A program made the translations under genes and the position numbers. This document shows positions 8,414 through 15,988 of a DNA stretch of 64,000 nucleotides, one piece after another. The DNA is from JACCTU01 sp963700495 (lineage in GTDB: Bacteria; Actinomycetota; Thermoleophilia; Gaiellales; Gaiellaceae): positions 62,001 through 126,000 of the forward strand of contig CAVOXT010000001.1 of NCBI GenBank assembly GCA_963700495.1, given 5' to 3'. The notes under the pieces were generated by a model that was not told where the DNA came from, did no database searches, and saw nothing but the letters and a program-made list of their open reading frames with translations. Position 1 is the first letter of the stretch. The number at the start of each line of letters is the position of its first letter.

Positions 8414-8538
8414 TGGGCCAGTGTCCGGGAATGTCCCCTGACGCAGCCTGGGCAGAGACCGATGAGTTACGGGTCGCCGAGCGGTCTAACCCCCAGATGA
8501 AGAGCTACGTGCGGCCGGAGGAGGCCGCCGAGAAAGGA
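8414..8538 (+). repeat. 125-bp leader repeat, copy 2
   Basis: Second copy of the 7930-8054 segment. It ends in AGAAAGGAG, 8 bases before GTG 8548 of the metallo-hydrolase. Two unrelated genes in a row are therefore preceded by the same leader and ribosome site, implying segmental duplication or gene capture behind one leader. Confidence 0.75.
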
Positions 8539-8547
8539 GTCAAGGCC

Positions 8548-9168
8548 GTGCTCAGCCGTAACGATATCGGTCGGCACCTGACGAGCGAAATGGTCTTCTC
8601 CGGTGACAGCTTGCCCGGGTTCTCCGACACGATCGAGCATCCCGACGGGCTCGTCCTCGTCGACACGGGGATGATCGACACGACGCCGGCGCTCGACGAG
8701 GACGGCGAGGAGTGGCACCCGAACCCGCTCCCGGACGAGCTCGTGAGTCGCGTCGCGGTCGTCGTCAACACGCACCTCCACTTCGATCACTGCGGCGGCA
8801 ACCGGCTCTTCCCGGGCATCCCGATCCACGTGCAGCGACGCGAGCTCGCGGACGCGCGGACGAAGGACGACTACACGGTGCGGGAGTGGGTCGACTTTCC
8901 GGGCGCGACGTACGTCGAGCACGACGGCGAGGCGGAGATCCTGCCGGGCGTCAGGCTCCTGCCGGCGCCGGGACACACGGCCGGACATCAGATCGTCGTC
9001 GTGGAGACCGACGAAGGCCCGGTCGTCCTCGGCGGCGACGTCGGCGGCCACTCGTTCGAGGAGCTCGAACGCGGGGATACGCCGGGCCGGCAGCTCGTCC
9101 TCGAACTCGCGGCGCCGACCTACCTCGCGCATGTCGCGGAGGTGCGTGTCCCGCACCCGCGGTCGTAG
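8548..9168 (+). CDS. MBL-fold metallo-hydrolase (AHL-lactonase-like)
   Basis: 206 residues from GTG 8548 (AGAAAGGAG ribosome site). NTHLHFDHCGGNR at about 73-85 is the HxHxDH zinc motif. Further ligands are His in LPAPGHTAGHQ and Asp in VLGGDVGG. The opening (FSGDSLPGFSDTIEHPDG then LVLVDTGM) resembles N-acyl-homoserine lactonase-type MBL proteins, but quorum-signal hydrolysis is only one option for this fold. In-frame ATGs at 8431 and 8497 would add residues encoded by the duplicated leader. Confidence 0.82.
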   Translation: MLSRNDIGRHLTSEMVFSGDSLPGFSDTIEHPDGLVLVDTGMIDTTPALDEDGEEWHPNPLPDELVSRVAVVVNTHLHFDHCGGNRLFPGIPIHVQRRELADARTKDDYTVREWVDFPGATYVEHDGEAEILPGVRLLPAPGHTAGHQIVVVETDEGPVVLGGDVGGHSFEELERGDTPGRQLVLELAAPTYLAHVAEVRVPHPRS

Positions 9169-9171
9169 CGT

Positions 9172-9291
9172 CTAGTCGTCCGAAAGCCGTGCCGTGAGCG
9201 CGGCGAGCACCTTGTCCTGGATCGATGGGACGTCCCGCATCAGCGTCCGAATCCCGGACGCCGAGAGCACGAGGACGCGGCCCGGCGATCG
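9172..9291 (-). pseudogene. C-terminal remnant of a cyclic-nucleotide-binding-domain protein
   Basis: The minus-strand frame RVLVLSASGIRTLMRDVPSI then QDKVLAALTARLSDD ends at TAG 9172-9174. It looks like the last beta strand and C-helix of a cNMP-binding domain (VLVL...FR.L....P.....VL..L..RL). A stop lies upstream in frame, and the 135-bp repeat begins 30 bases further, so the body of the gene is missing. Confidence 0.45.
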
Positions 9292-9320
9292 GCCTTCTCA
9301 GCAAGGATCCGGTGACGGGT

Positions 9321-9487
9321 ATGGAGCGTTTATGGAGCCTAGCGGGCGCAACCAGTGGCAACCGGTGGCAAATGCGCAGGCCCCGAAACGGCTGAAACAA
9401 GCCAAAACCGTTGCCACCGGTTGCGACCAGTTGCCGATCGGAGCGCATGGTAAAGAGGGGGTCGACGGTTCGAGTCCGTCAGAGGGC
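9321..9487. repeat. 135-bp repeat copy 2 joined to a tRNA 3'-end remnant (attachment-site-like)
   Basis: Bases 9321-9455 repeat 6894-7029, with the same perfect inverted pair at 9358-9371 and 9411-9424. They run directly into 9454-9487, which has a well-paired T arm (GACGG-TTCGAGT-CCGTC) and acceptor strand AGAGGGC. No anticodon or D arm is present. An integrase-bound arm region abutting a tRNA 3' end is what attR/attL junctions look like. No integrase gene is in the window. The following 9490-9620 contains nothing I can recognise. Confidence 0.6.
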
Positions 9488-9627
9488 TTCGAGAAGCCGC
9501 CACAAACGGCGCCCTTCCACTCGGATCGACTTGCGGGACACCGGTAGCCCAAGCGGCTCCGGGGCTGCTCGAGGTGTCCGGTTGAGGATCCTCTACGCGA
9601 CGCGCTCGGAGCTAGATGAGTATTTCA

Positions 9628-9656
9628 TGTCGAGAAGCTCTGACCGGCTCCGCTCA
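9628..9656 (+). promoter_or_regulatory. ECF42-type promoter candidate
   Basis: TGTCGA at 9628-9633 is followed after 17 bases by CGCTCA at 9651-9656, 50 bases upstream of the DGPF gene. As I recall, published ECF42 promoters have TGTCGA at -35 and a CG-rich -10. This fits autoregulation of the DGPF-sigma pair. Confidence 0.45.
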
Positions 9657-9705
9657 CCAGGTGAAGGGCCACGACAGGCGCGGCCCACGACACCAGGAGA
9701 CCACC

Positions 9706-10116
9706 ATGCCGAAGTACCTGCTCCTCAAGCACTACCGCGGCGGCCCGGAGCCGCACCGTCCCGTGCCCCCGATCGACCAGTGGGCCCCCGAGGACGTGGA
9801 GGCGCACATGGCCTTCCTCAAGCACGTCAGCGAGCTGCTCGAGGAGAACGGCGAGTACGTCGACGCGCAGGCGCTCACGCCGGCGCGCACCTGGGTGCGC
9901 TACGGCGGCCCGAACGCCGCGCCAGTCACCACCGACGGCCCGCTGCCCGAGACCAGCGATCTCGCGGCGGGCTGGTACATGATCGACGTCGAGTCGCACG
10001 AGCGCGCGGTCGAGCTCGCGGCCTACGTCTCCTCCGAGCCCGGCCCGGGCGGGGAGCCGCTGTACGAGTGGATCGACGTCCGGGAGGTCATGTCCGAGGC
10101 GCCCTCGGACGACTGA
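9706..10116 (+). CDS. YCII-related (DGPF) domain protein, partner of ECF42 sigma factor
   Basis: 136 residues. MPKYLLLKHYRGGP opens the ferredoxin-like fold, VTTDGPLPETSDLAAGWYMI carries the DGP signature, and ERAVELAAYVSSEPGPGG forms the second helix. The gene ends 6 bases before the sigma factor, so they are one transcription unit. In ECF42 systems such DGPF proteins are the direct targets of the sigma factor, but what they do is not known. The ATG has an AGGAG site 8 bases upstream, which rules out the in-frame ATG 90 bases earlier. Confidence 0.92.
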   Translation: MPKYLLLKHYRGGPEPHRPVPPIDQWAPEDVEAHMAFLKHVSELLEENGEYVDAQALTPARTWVRYGGPNAAPVTTDGPLPETSDLAAGWYMIDVESHERAVELAAYVSSEPGPGGEPLYEWIDVREVMSEAPSDD

Positions 10117-10122
10117 CCCGGC

Positions 10123-11316
10123 GTGATCGACGAGCCGACGCGACGGCTGGACGAGGGCGCGCTGCGCGCCCTCGTCCCTCGGGTGCTCGCGGGCCTGGTC
10201 CGGCGGGGCGAGGACTTCGATGCCGCCGAGGACGCGCTGCAGGAGGCGCTGCTGGAGGCGCTGCGGGTGTGGCCCGAGCACCCGCCGCGCGACCGGCGCG
10301 CGTGGCTTGCGACGGTCGCGACCCGGCGGCTCGTCGACGCCCGCCGCAGCGAGGCCGCCCGTCACCGCCGCGAGGAGGCGACGTACGCCGAGCCGCGGCC
10401 CGCCGCCACCGAGGAGGGCGACGACACCCTCTTCCTGCTCTTCTGCTGCTGCCACCCCGACCTCGCGCCCGCCTCCCAGGTGGCGCTGACCCTGCGCGCC
10501 GTCGGCGGCCTCACCACCCGGGAGATCGCCGACGCCTTCTACGTGCCTGAGGCGACGATGGCGCAGCGGATCAGCCGGGCCAAGCACGCCCTGCAGGGGC
10601 GCCGCCTGGACCAGCCCGGCGACCTCGCCGTCGTGCTGCGCGTGCTCTACCTCGTCTACACGGCCGGCCACGCGGGCCGGGTGGACCTGGCCGGTGAGGC
10701 GATCCGACTCGCCCGCCAACTCACCCTCGCCACCGAGGAACCGGAGGCGCGCGGGCTGCTCGCGCTGATGCTCCTCAACCACGCCCGCCTCCCGGCGCGA
10801 CTCGACTCAGAGGGTCGCATCGTCACGCTCGACCGACAGGACCGCGGCCTGTGGGACACCCGAGAGATCGCCGAGGGCGTGCGCGTCCTGCAGTCGGCGC
10901 TGGCCGTTCAGCGCCCCGGCCGCTACCAGGTCGAGGCCGCCATCGCCGCCCTGCACGACGACGCGGCAAGCGCCGAGGAGACCGACTGGCCGCAGATCCT
11001 CGCCTGGTACGACGACCTCGTCGCCCTCACCGACGACCCGGTGCACCAGGACCCCGCCGCGGTGCTGGGGCGCGCGGTCGCGGTCGGCCACTTCCTCGGC
11101 GCCGCCGCCGGGCTGCGCGAGACCGACCGGCTGCGCGAGGTGCTCGGCGAGCGGCACCGCTGGCACGCCGTCCGCGGCCACCTGCACGAGCTGGGCGGCG
11201 ACCTCCCTGCCGCCGCCACGGCGTACACCGAGGCCGCCCGCCGGGCCACGAACGTCGCCGAGCGCGACCACCTGGTTCGCCAGGCCGCCCGCGCGCGGGC
11301 CGGCCGAGCTATGTAG
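10123..11316 (+). CDS. ECF42-group RNA polymerase sigma factor with C-terminal TPR-like extension
   Basis: 397 residues, about twice a plain ECF sigma factor. Region 2 is near residues 20-75 (AEDALQEALLEALRVWP, RRAWLATVATRRLVD). Region 4 is near 120-160 (LTLRAVGGLTTREIADAF, ATMAQRISRAKHAL). A helical extension of about 220 residues (VLRVLYLVYTAGH, EARGLLALMLLNHARLP, RYQVEAAIAALH) follows. This is the ECF42 layout: the extension replaces an anti-sigma factor and is needed for activity. It lies 6 bases after a DGPF gene, as usual. Start GTG 10123 has no obvious ribosome site, suggesting coupled translation. Confidence 0.93.
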   Translation: MIDEPTRRLDEGALRALVPRVLAGLVRRGEDFDAAEDALQEALLEALRVWPEHPPRDRRAWLATVATRRLVDARRSEAARHRREEATYAEPRPAATEEGDDTLFLLFCCCHPDLAPASQVALTLRAVGGLTTREIADAFYVPEATMAQRISRAKHALQGRRLDQPGDLAVVLRVLYLVYTAGHAGRVDLAGEAIRLARQLTLATEEPEARGLLALMLLNHARLPARLDSEGRIVTLDRQDRGLWDTREIAEGVRVLQSALAVQRPGRYQVEAAIAALHDDAASAEETDWPQILAWYDDLVALTDDPVHQDPAAVLGRAVAVGHFLGAAAGLRETDRLREVLGERHRWHAVRGHLHELGGDLPAAATAYTEAARRATNVAERDHLVRQAARARAGRAM

Positions 11317-11360
11317 GAACAGTCGTCTCACTGAGCGTCCTCCAATGGGCGGCGCGTTCC

Positions 11361-11382
11361 CAGCCCGCTACCTGTCGGGCTG
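11361..11382. terminator. Hairpin between the sigma factor and rph
   Basis: CAGCCCG and CGGGCTG form a 7-bp stem with an 8-base loop between two converging genes. It overlaps the rph stop codon. There is no U-tract, as is common in high-GC actinobacteria, so termination is only a suggestion. Confidence 0.35.
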
Positions 11383-13979
11383 GCCCGACTGGGGCAGGAT
11401 CTCGACGTACCCGTCCGTTCCATGCACGCGGATCCGCTGCCCATCCCGGATCAGCCGGGTAGCATGCTCCACCCCCACGACGGCCGGCAAGCCGTACTCC
11501 CGTGCGATCACCGCGCCATGGGTCATCAGGCCGCCCACCTCCGTCACCAGGCCCTTGATCGCGACGAACAGGGGCGTCCAGCTGGGGTCGGTGTAGGCGG
11601 TGACCAGGATGTCGCCCGCTTCGAGATCGGCCTCCGCCATGTCCAGGATGACGCGCGCCCGCCCCTCGATGGTCCCGGCGGAAACCGGTAGGCCGACCAG
11701 CGCGCCGGCCGGCAAATCGTCGCGTCGGTACGCCCCGGCGATGACCTCGCCATCCGACGTGAGCACCCGGGGCGGCGTGAGCGCTTGATACGACCTGAAC
11801 GCGTCCTTGCGCCGGCGGATGAGCTGGTCATCCACTTGGTTCGTGCGCACGACGTCGACGAGCTCCTGGAACGTGAGGTAGAAGATGTCTTCCTGCTCAC
11901 GGAGCACGTCGGGCCTGCACGAGGCGCTCGGCCTCTTCCAGCAAGGCCTGCTTGTAGACGAAGTAGCGGCTGACCATGCCGTACTTCGGATACTCCCGGT
12001 ACCCGATGAAGGTCCGGACCCGGTCGATCATCCGCTTGGTCTCTTCGGCCTTCCGCTCCCCGTCCGGCAAGGCCCGCAAGCGCTCCAGCAGCTCCTGTTC
12101 CTTCTTCCAGGCCTCCTGCCGCCCTTGCTCGAAGAGCCGCTCGCCGGCGCCAGGCTCGAAGTTCTTGATGTTGCCGAGGATCACGGGCACGAGCGTGGTG
12201 GGCCGTTCGCTCCAACGCGGCCTCGTGATGTCGATCTCGCCGACGCAGCGCATGCCGTACTTGTCGAGCCAGGCCTGGATGGCGTCTCGCGCTTCCCGCC
12301 CGCCTGCAAGCTTGGCCAGCTCGTCCAGGAAGCCCTCGTCCTCGACGTGCTGCAGAAAGGCCACCACCTCCGGATGCGGGCGGATCACGTCCGCGACGTC
12401 CAGGAGCGCCAGCCCCATCTCCGACGTGACGTTGTCGGGGACGGACTGCGTGAGCGTGTCGGCCGCGTTCTTCTCGCCCAGCCACGCCTGCAGCTGATCG
12501 TTGAGCCACCACGAGGCCTCCATCGCCGCCATGAACACCTGATGGCTCCGCGGATCGAACAGGATCCGCTTCAGCTCCTGGATGTCCGCCAGGATGAAGT
12601 CGAGCAGCGCCGATCCGGACTTCGTCTGGATGTCGCGCTTCAAGGCGGCGACGGAAGCCTGGTTGTGCGCGATCAGCTCGGTGACGATGGCCGGATCGGT
12701 CTCGATCGGGGCCGGCGGCGTCAGGCGGCGGCCAGCCGGGACCTTCGTCCGGGAGCGACGGGACGAAGTCGCCGCGATCGAGGATGGTCTGCAGCGCGTC
12801 CCCGATCAGCGGATCGGACTTCGCCAGGGCGAGGAGGCCTGCACGGCGCGCGGGCGACGCCAGGTGCTGGGTGACGTCGACGAACAGCCTCCCGCCGGCC
12901 TCGTGCATCGGCGGGCCGGCGGTCAGCTGCCAGAAGGAGATCCCCAGCGGCTTCATGGGGTCGGTCATCATCTGCTGATGACCGACGGAGACGTAGACGT
13001 GGTTCTCTCCGTCACCGGCCGCCGGGATGGGGAACAGCGTGGTGATCGGCCGGCTCTGGACGATCTGGAAGTCGTCGTCGACCAGGCACCATTCGATGTC
13101 CTGGGGGCGGCCGAAGTGCGCTTCGATCCGCCGGCCCAGCTGCGCGAGTCGCACGACCTGCGCGTCCGTCAGCGCCGGCTGTTCCTGCCGCTCCGTCTCG
13201 ATCGCCTGTTCCTGCGTCCCGCCTGCCGGCGAGGCGTGGATGACAAGCTGCTTGGTGGCGACCGCCTTGGCGACGACCTCGCCGTCCCGCACCTTGTAGA
13301 CGTCCGCGTTCACCAGGCCGGAGACCAGGGCCTCGCCGAGGCCGAAGCTGGCCTCCACGGAGACGACCTTCCGGTTGCCCGTGACAGGGTCAGCCGTGAA
13401 CAGGATGCCGGCAGCGTCCGGGAAGACCATCTGCTGCACGACCACGGCCATGTGGACGTTCCGGTGACCGAAGCCGTTCCGCAGGCGGTAGGTCACGGCC
13501 CGCTCGGTGAACAGCGACGCCCAGCACCGGCTGACGTGCTGGAGGATCGCCGCCGGCCCCACGATGTTCAGGTACGTGTCCTGCTGGCCCGCGAAGGACG
13601 CCGTCGGCAAGTCCTCCGCCGTCGCGCTGGATCGGACGGCGTAGGCGGCCTGGTCGCCGAGACGGGCGAGCGTGCGGGTGATAGCCGCCGCCACATCGTC
13701 CGGGATGGCAACTGCTTCGAGGGAGCGGCGGATCTCGGCGCTGAGCGTGCGGATCGACTCCCGGTCGTCCGGGTTCAAGCGCGACAGCCGATCGAGCCGA
13801 TCGTCGATCGCCGGCGCTCCCGCCATGATCCGCCGAAACGCATCCGTCGTCACGCAGAAGCCAGCAGGCACCCGGATGCCTTCGATCCGCGACAGCTCCC
13901 CCAGGTGCGCGCCCTTGCCGCCAACGACCGCGACCTGCGTCTGGTCAATCTCCTGGAAACCCAACACGTAGCAGCCCAT
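11368..13979 (-). CDS. rph: rifampicin phosphotransferase (two frameshifts)
   Basis: Reading across frameshifts near 12,745 and 11,915 gives about 870 codons, the length of known Rph enzymes. The N-terminal ATP-grasp domain has VLGFQEIDQTQ, VVGGKGAHLGEL and YAVRSSATAEDLPTASFAGQ. The middle rifampicin-binding domain includes NVTSEMGLALLDVADVIRPH. The C-terminal swivelling domain has GGLMTHGAVIAREYGLPAVV with the phosphorylated His. Rph transfers the beta-phosphate of ATP to the C21 hydroxyl of rifampicin and inactivates it. PEP synthase is the wider family, but the N-terminus matches Rph. All three domains are conserved, so the shifts may be sequencing errors; if real, the gene is dead. Confidence 0.85.
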
Positions 13980-14075
13980 CCGCTCACCGTGGTCGGACGC
14001 GCTTACTGCGAAGGTCTGTCCGTACGTTTCGTCTGCTCGGCCGGCGTGCCGCCTCCCTCGTCGCAGCCCCAGCGG

Positions 14076-15467
14076 TCACAGACGCGCGCCGGCGGTGATC
14101 GCAACCGCGGCGCCGGCCGCGAAGAGGCCGCCCGCGAAGAGGAGCCCGATCCCAATCCAGAGCAGCGGGTCGAGCTCGGCGCCGATGCTGAGCTCGGCGG
14201 CCACACCTCTGGCCCCGTCGGCGTTCATGAGCACGGCTCGCCACTCACCTTCCTCCGGCTCCCATTCGAGCGTCTGCTCGCCGGCGCCGCTCGAGGAGGC
14301 GACCCAGAACGTCTCCTCACCCGGCGGCGAGGCGGGGGCGCCGCCGCTCCGCCGCTCGTACCGAGGCCTGCGCTCGAAGTCGGTGACCACCGCGTGCTCG
14401 ACGCCGCTGAGGTAGCCGGCGAGGTCCGAGGCGCGGGCGATGCCCACGAACACGGGGCGATCGCTCTTGCTGCTGATGCGGACCGTCCCCAGGAAGGTGT
14501 CGAGAGCTCGCTCCGCGCCGCCGAGCTCGAGCTCGGCACGCTCGGACGCGATGGCGTACGTCGCGGTCGCAAAATCCTCCGTCGGCGACATGAGGTAGCC
14601 GTCGTCGTCGCGTTGCGTGCGATCGACCACGACGCTCGCGCACCCTCCCGCCAGCAGCCCGAGTGCGATCAGCGCCGCGATGCTCCCGACGACGATCAGC
14701 GCGATGCCGCCGGCGCCCTTGCCTCCGGGCGAGGCGGTCTCGGCCGACGCGGCGGCGGGCGTCGATTCGGACGCGAGCGCCTCACCGGCCGACCGGGCCC
14801 CTGCCTCCTCTCCGCCTTGGTCGAGCCGGAACGGCGGGTACGCATCGGTCATGAGCCCTGCGTAGGCGACGACGCGCGCAACCCAGCGATCGAGACCCAC
14901 CACGAAGTCGAAAAGACCGCGCGGATAGCGCGTCGTGAAGAGGAGCGCAACCCCCGCGAAGAGCACGAGGAGCGCGATCAGGCCGGGCGCTCCTTGCGCT
15001 CCGCCGTCCCATGACGCGTCGCCGCCGCCGAGGAGCACGGCGACCACGAGATAGTGGGGGATCGCGAGCAGCCACCACTTCACGAGAACCAGGCCGCGTG
15101 AGAGTTGGCCGGTATAGGCGATGTCCAGCCTCGCAGGATAGTCGGGCTCCTCGCCGAGCGTGAAGGGCGGGTAACGGTCGGTGCCGAGCGCCCCGTACGA
15201 GTAGAAGGCCACACGCCAGCTCCACCGCAGCACGCCCAGGTTGAAGTCGAAGATCCCCCTCGGGTAGCGCCCCGTGAACAGGATCGCGAAGAAGGCGACG
15301 ATCGTGAGCACAACGAATGCCGCCCATAGGAAGAAGAGGACGACGTAGTGAGGGATCGCCAGCAGCCACTTCACGAGCCAGAGCCAACGGCTCAGCTCTG
15401 GATCGAGCCTGCCTTCGATCCGGACGGGACTGGTCGGCGGGGCTTCCACGGACACCTCCTCGCTCAC
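14076..15467 (-). CDS. DUF4389 domain membrane protein
   Basis: 463 residues. Two DUF4389 repeats occur: SRWLWLVKWLLAIPHYVVL then FTGRYPRGIFDFNLGVLRW, and again LVKWWLLAIPHYLVVAVLL then TTRYPRGLFDFVVGLDRW. Each carries hydrophobic spans. An Ala/Ser-rich linker, another span (about 262-284, ending GGCAS) and an external domain of about 140 residues follow, with a final span at the C-terminus. About six membrane segments in all. The role is unknown; such proteins are frequent in actinobacteria. GTG 15467 follows a GGAGAA-like site. Confidence 0.8.
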   Translation of the reverse strand: MSEEVSVEAPPTSPVRIEGRLDPELSRWLWLVKWLLAIPHYVVLFFLWAAFVVLTIVAFFAILFTGRYPRGIFDFNLGVLRWSWRVAFYSYGALGTDRYPPFTLGEEPDYPARLDIAYTGQLSRGLVLVKWWLLAIPHYLVVAVLLGGGDASWDGGAQGAPGLIALLVLFAGVALLFTTRYPRGLFDFVVGLDRWVARVVAYAGLMTDAYPPFRLDQGGEEAGARSAGEALASESTPAAASAETASPGGKGAGGIALIVVGSIAALIALGLLAGGCASVVVDRTQRDDDGYLMSPTEDFATATYAIASERAELELGGAERALDTFLGTVRISSKSDRPVFVGIARASDLAGYLSGVEHAVVTDFERRPRYERRSGGAPASPPGEETFWVASSSGAGEQTLEWEPEEGEWRAVLMNADGARGVAAELSIGAELDPLLWIGIGLLFAGGLFAAGAAVAITAGARL

Positions 15468-15726
15468 TCGTTCTCCACTCTGACAGGAACAGCTCCCGCC
15501 GGCGTCGCGAAGTTTCGCACCTGCGGGGCAAGGTACGGGCTACGTGGCGGTGCCGCCGCCGGGGCCGCAATGCGTCGAAGCGGCCACCGGCTGGTGTCTA
15601 TTTGGTAAACAGAGGCGCGTCCTACGTAGTTCCCCGCAGCCGACTCCGAGTCGGTCCCGATGGAGTCAAGGGGCGCGGCCGCGACGATGGCAGCCGACTA
15701 TGGGGACGGTCCTCACCGAGCCAAGG

Positions 15727-15986
15727 ATGGAGGCGCCCGACCTCCTCTTGCGGGAGCTCGTAGAACTCCGCGAGCAGGTTGTGACCGAGGGGACGAGCTG
15801 ATGGTGCAATGGCGGCCGGTGCTCAGGCGACGAGCGTTCCTGCCGAGCGCCGTCAACCTCGCGCGCTATATCGCGCTGGGGCGGGCAGAAGCGCGGATCA
15901 CAGACTTCATCCCCGTCCTCGGCTACCGGTACACGCGCGAGGAGCTGCTCCGCTGCACACGCGATGAGTTGGGTCGGGCGGCCTGA
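15727..15986 (+). pseudogene. Remnant resembling the N-terminus of a pyruvate-kinase-like protein
   Basis: ATG 15727 opens a frame reading APDLLLRELVELREQVV, which stops at TGA 15799-15801. After a shift the next frame reads WRPVLRRRAFLPSAVNLARY then IALGRAEARI. In large bacterial pyruvate-kinase-like proteins a similar helix pair precedes the barrel (…FLPSAVNLARYxALRRxDL…). After that the sequence diverges and ends at 15986. Only about 80 residues remain of a several-hundred-residue protein. The assignment rests on one motif and is tentative. Bases 15470-15726 show no gene. Confidence 0.3.
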
Positions 15987-15988
15987 CC

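Noticed and set aside
9194..9547. ORF ending in VDGSSPSEG that could pass for an integrase tail
   Set aside because: The segment is the tRNA 3' end and repeat read as protein; no recombinase catalytic residues (Arg, His, Tyr) are present.
4500..9600. Possible CRISPR array from the recurring motifs
   Set aside because: Copies are too few, too long and irregularly spaced, with no spacer pattern and no cas genes.
12582..15014. 810-codon plus-strand open frame
   Set aside because: Antisense to rph and the DUF4389 gene, Arg/His-rich with no fold or ribosome site; a GC-rich shadow.
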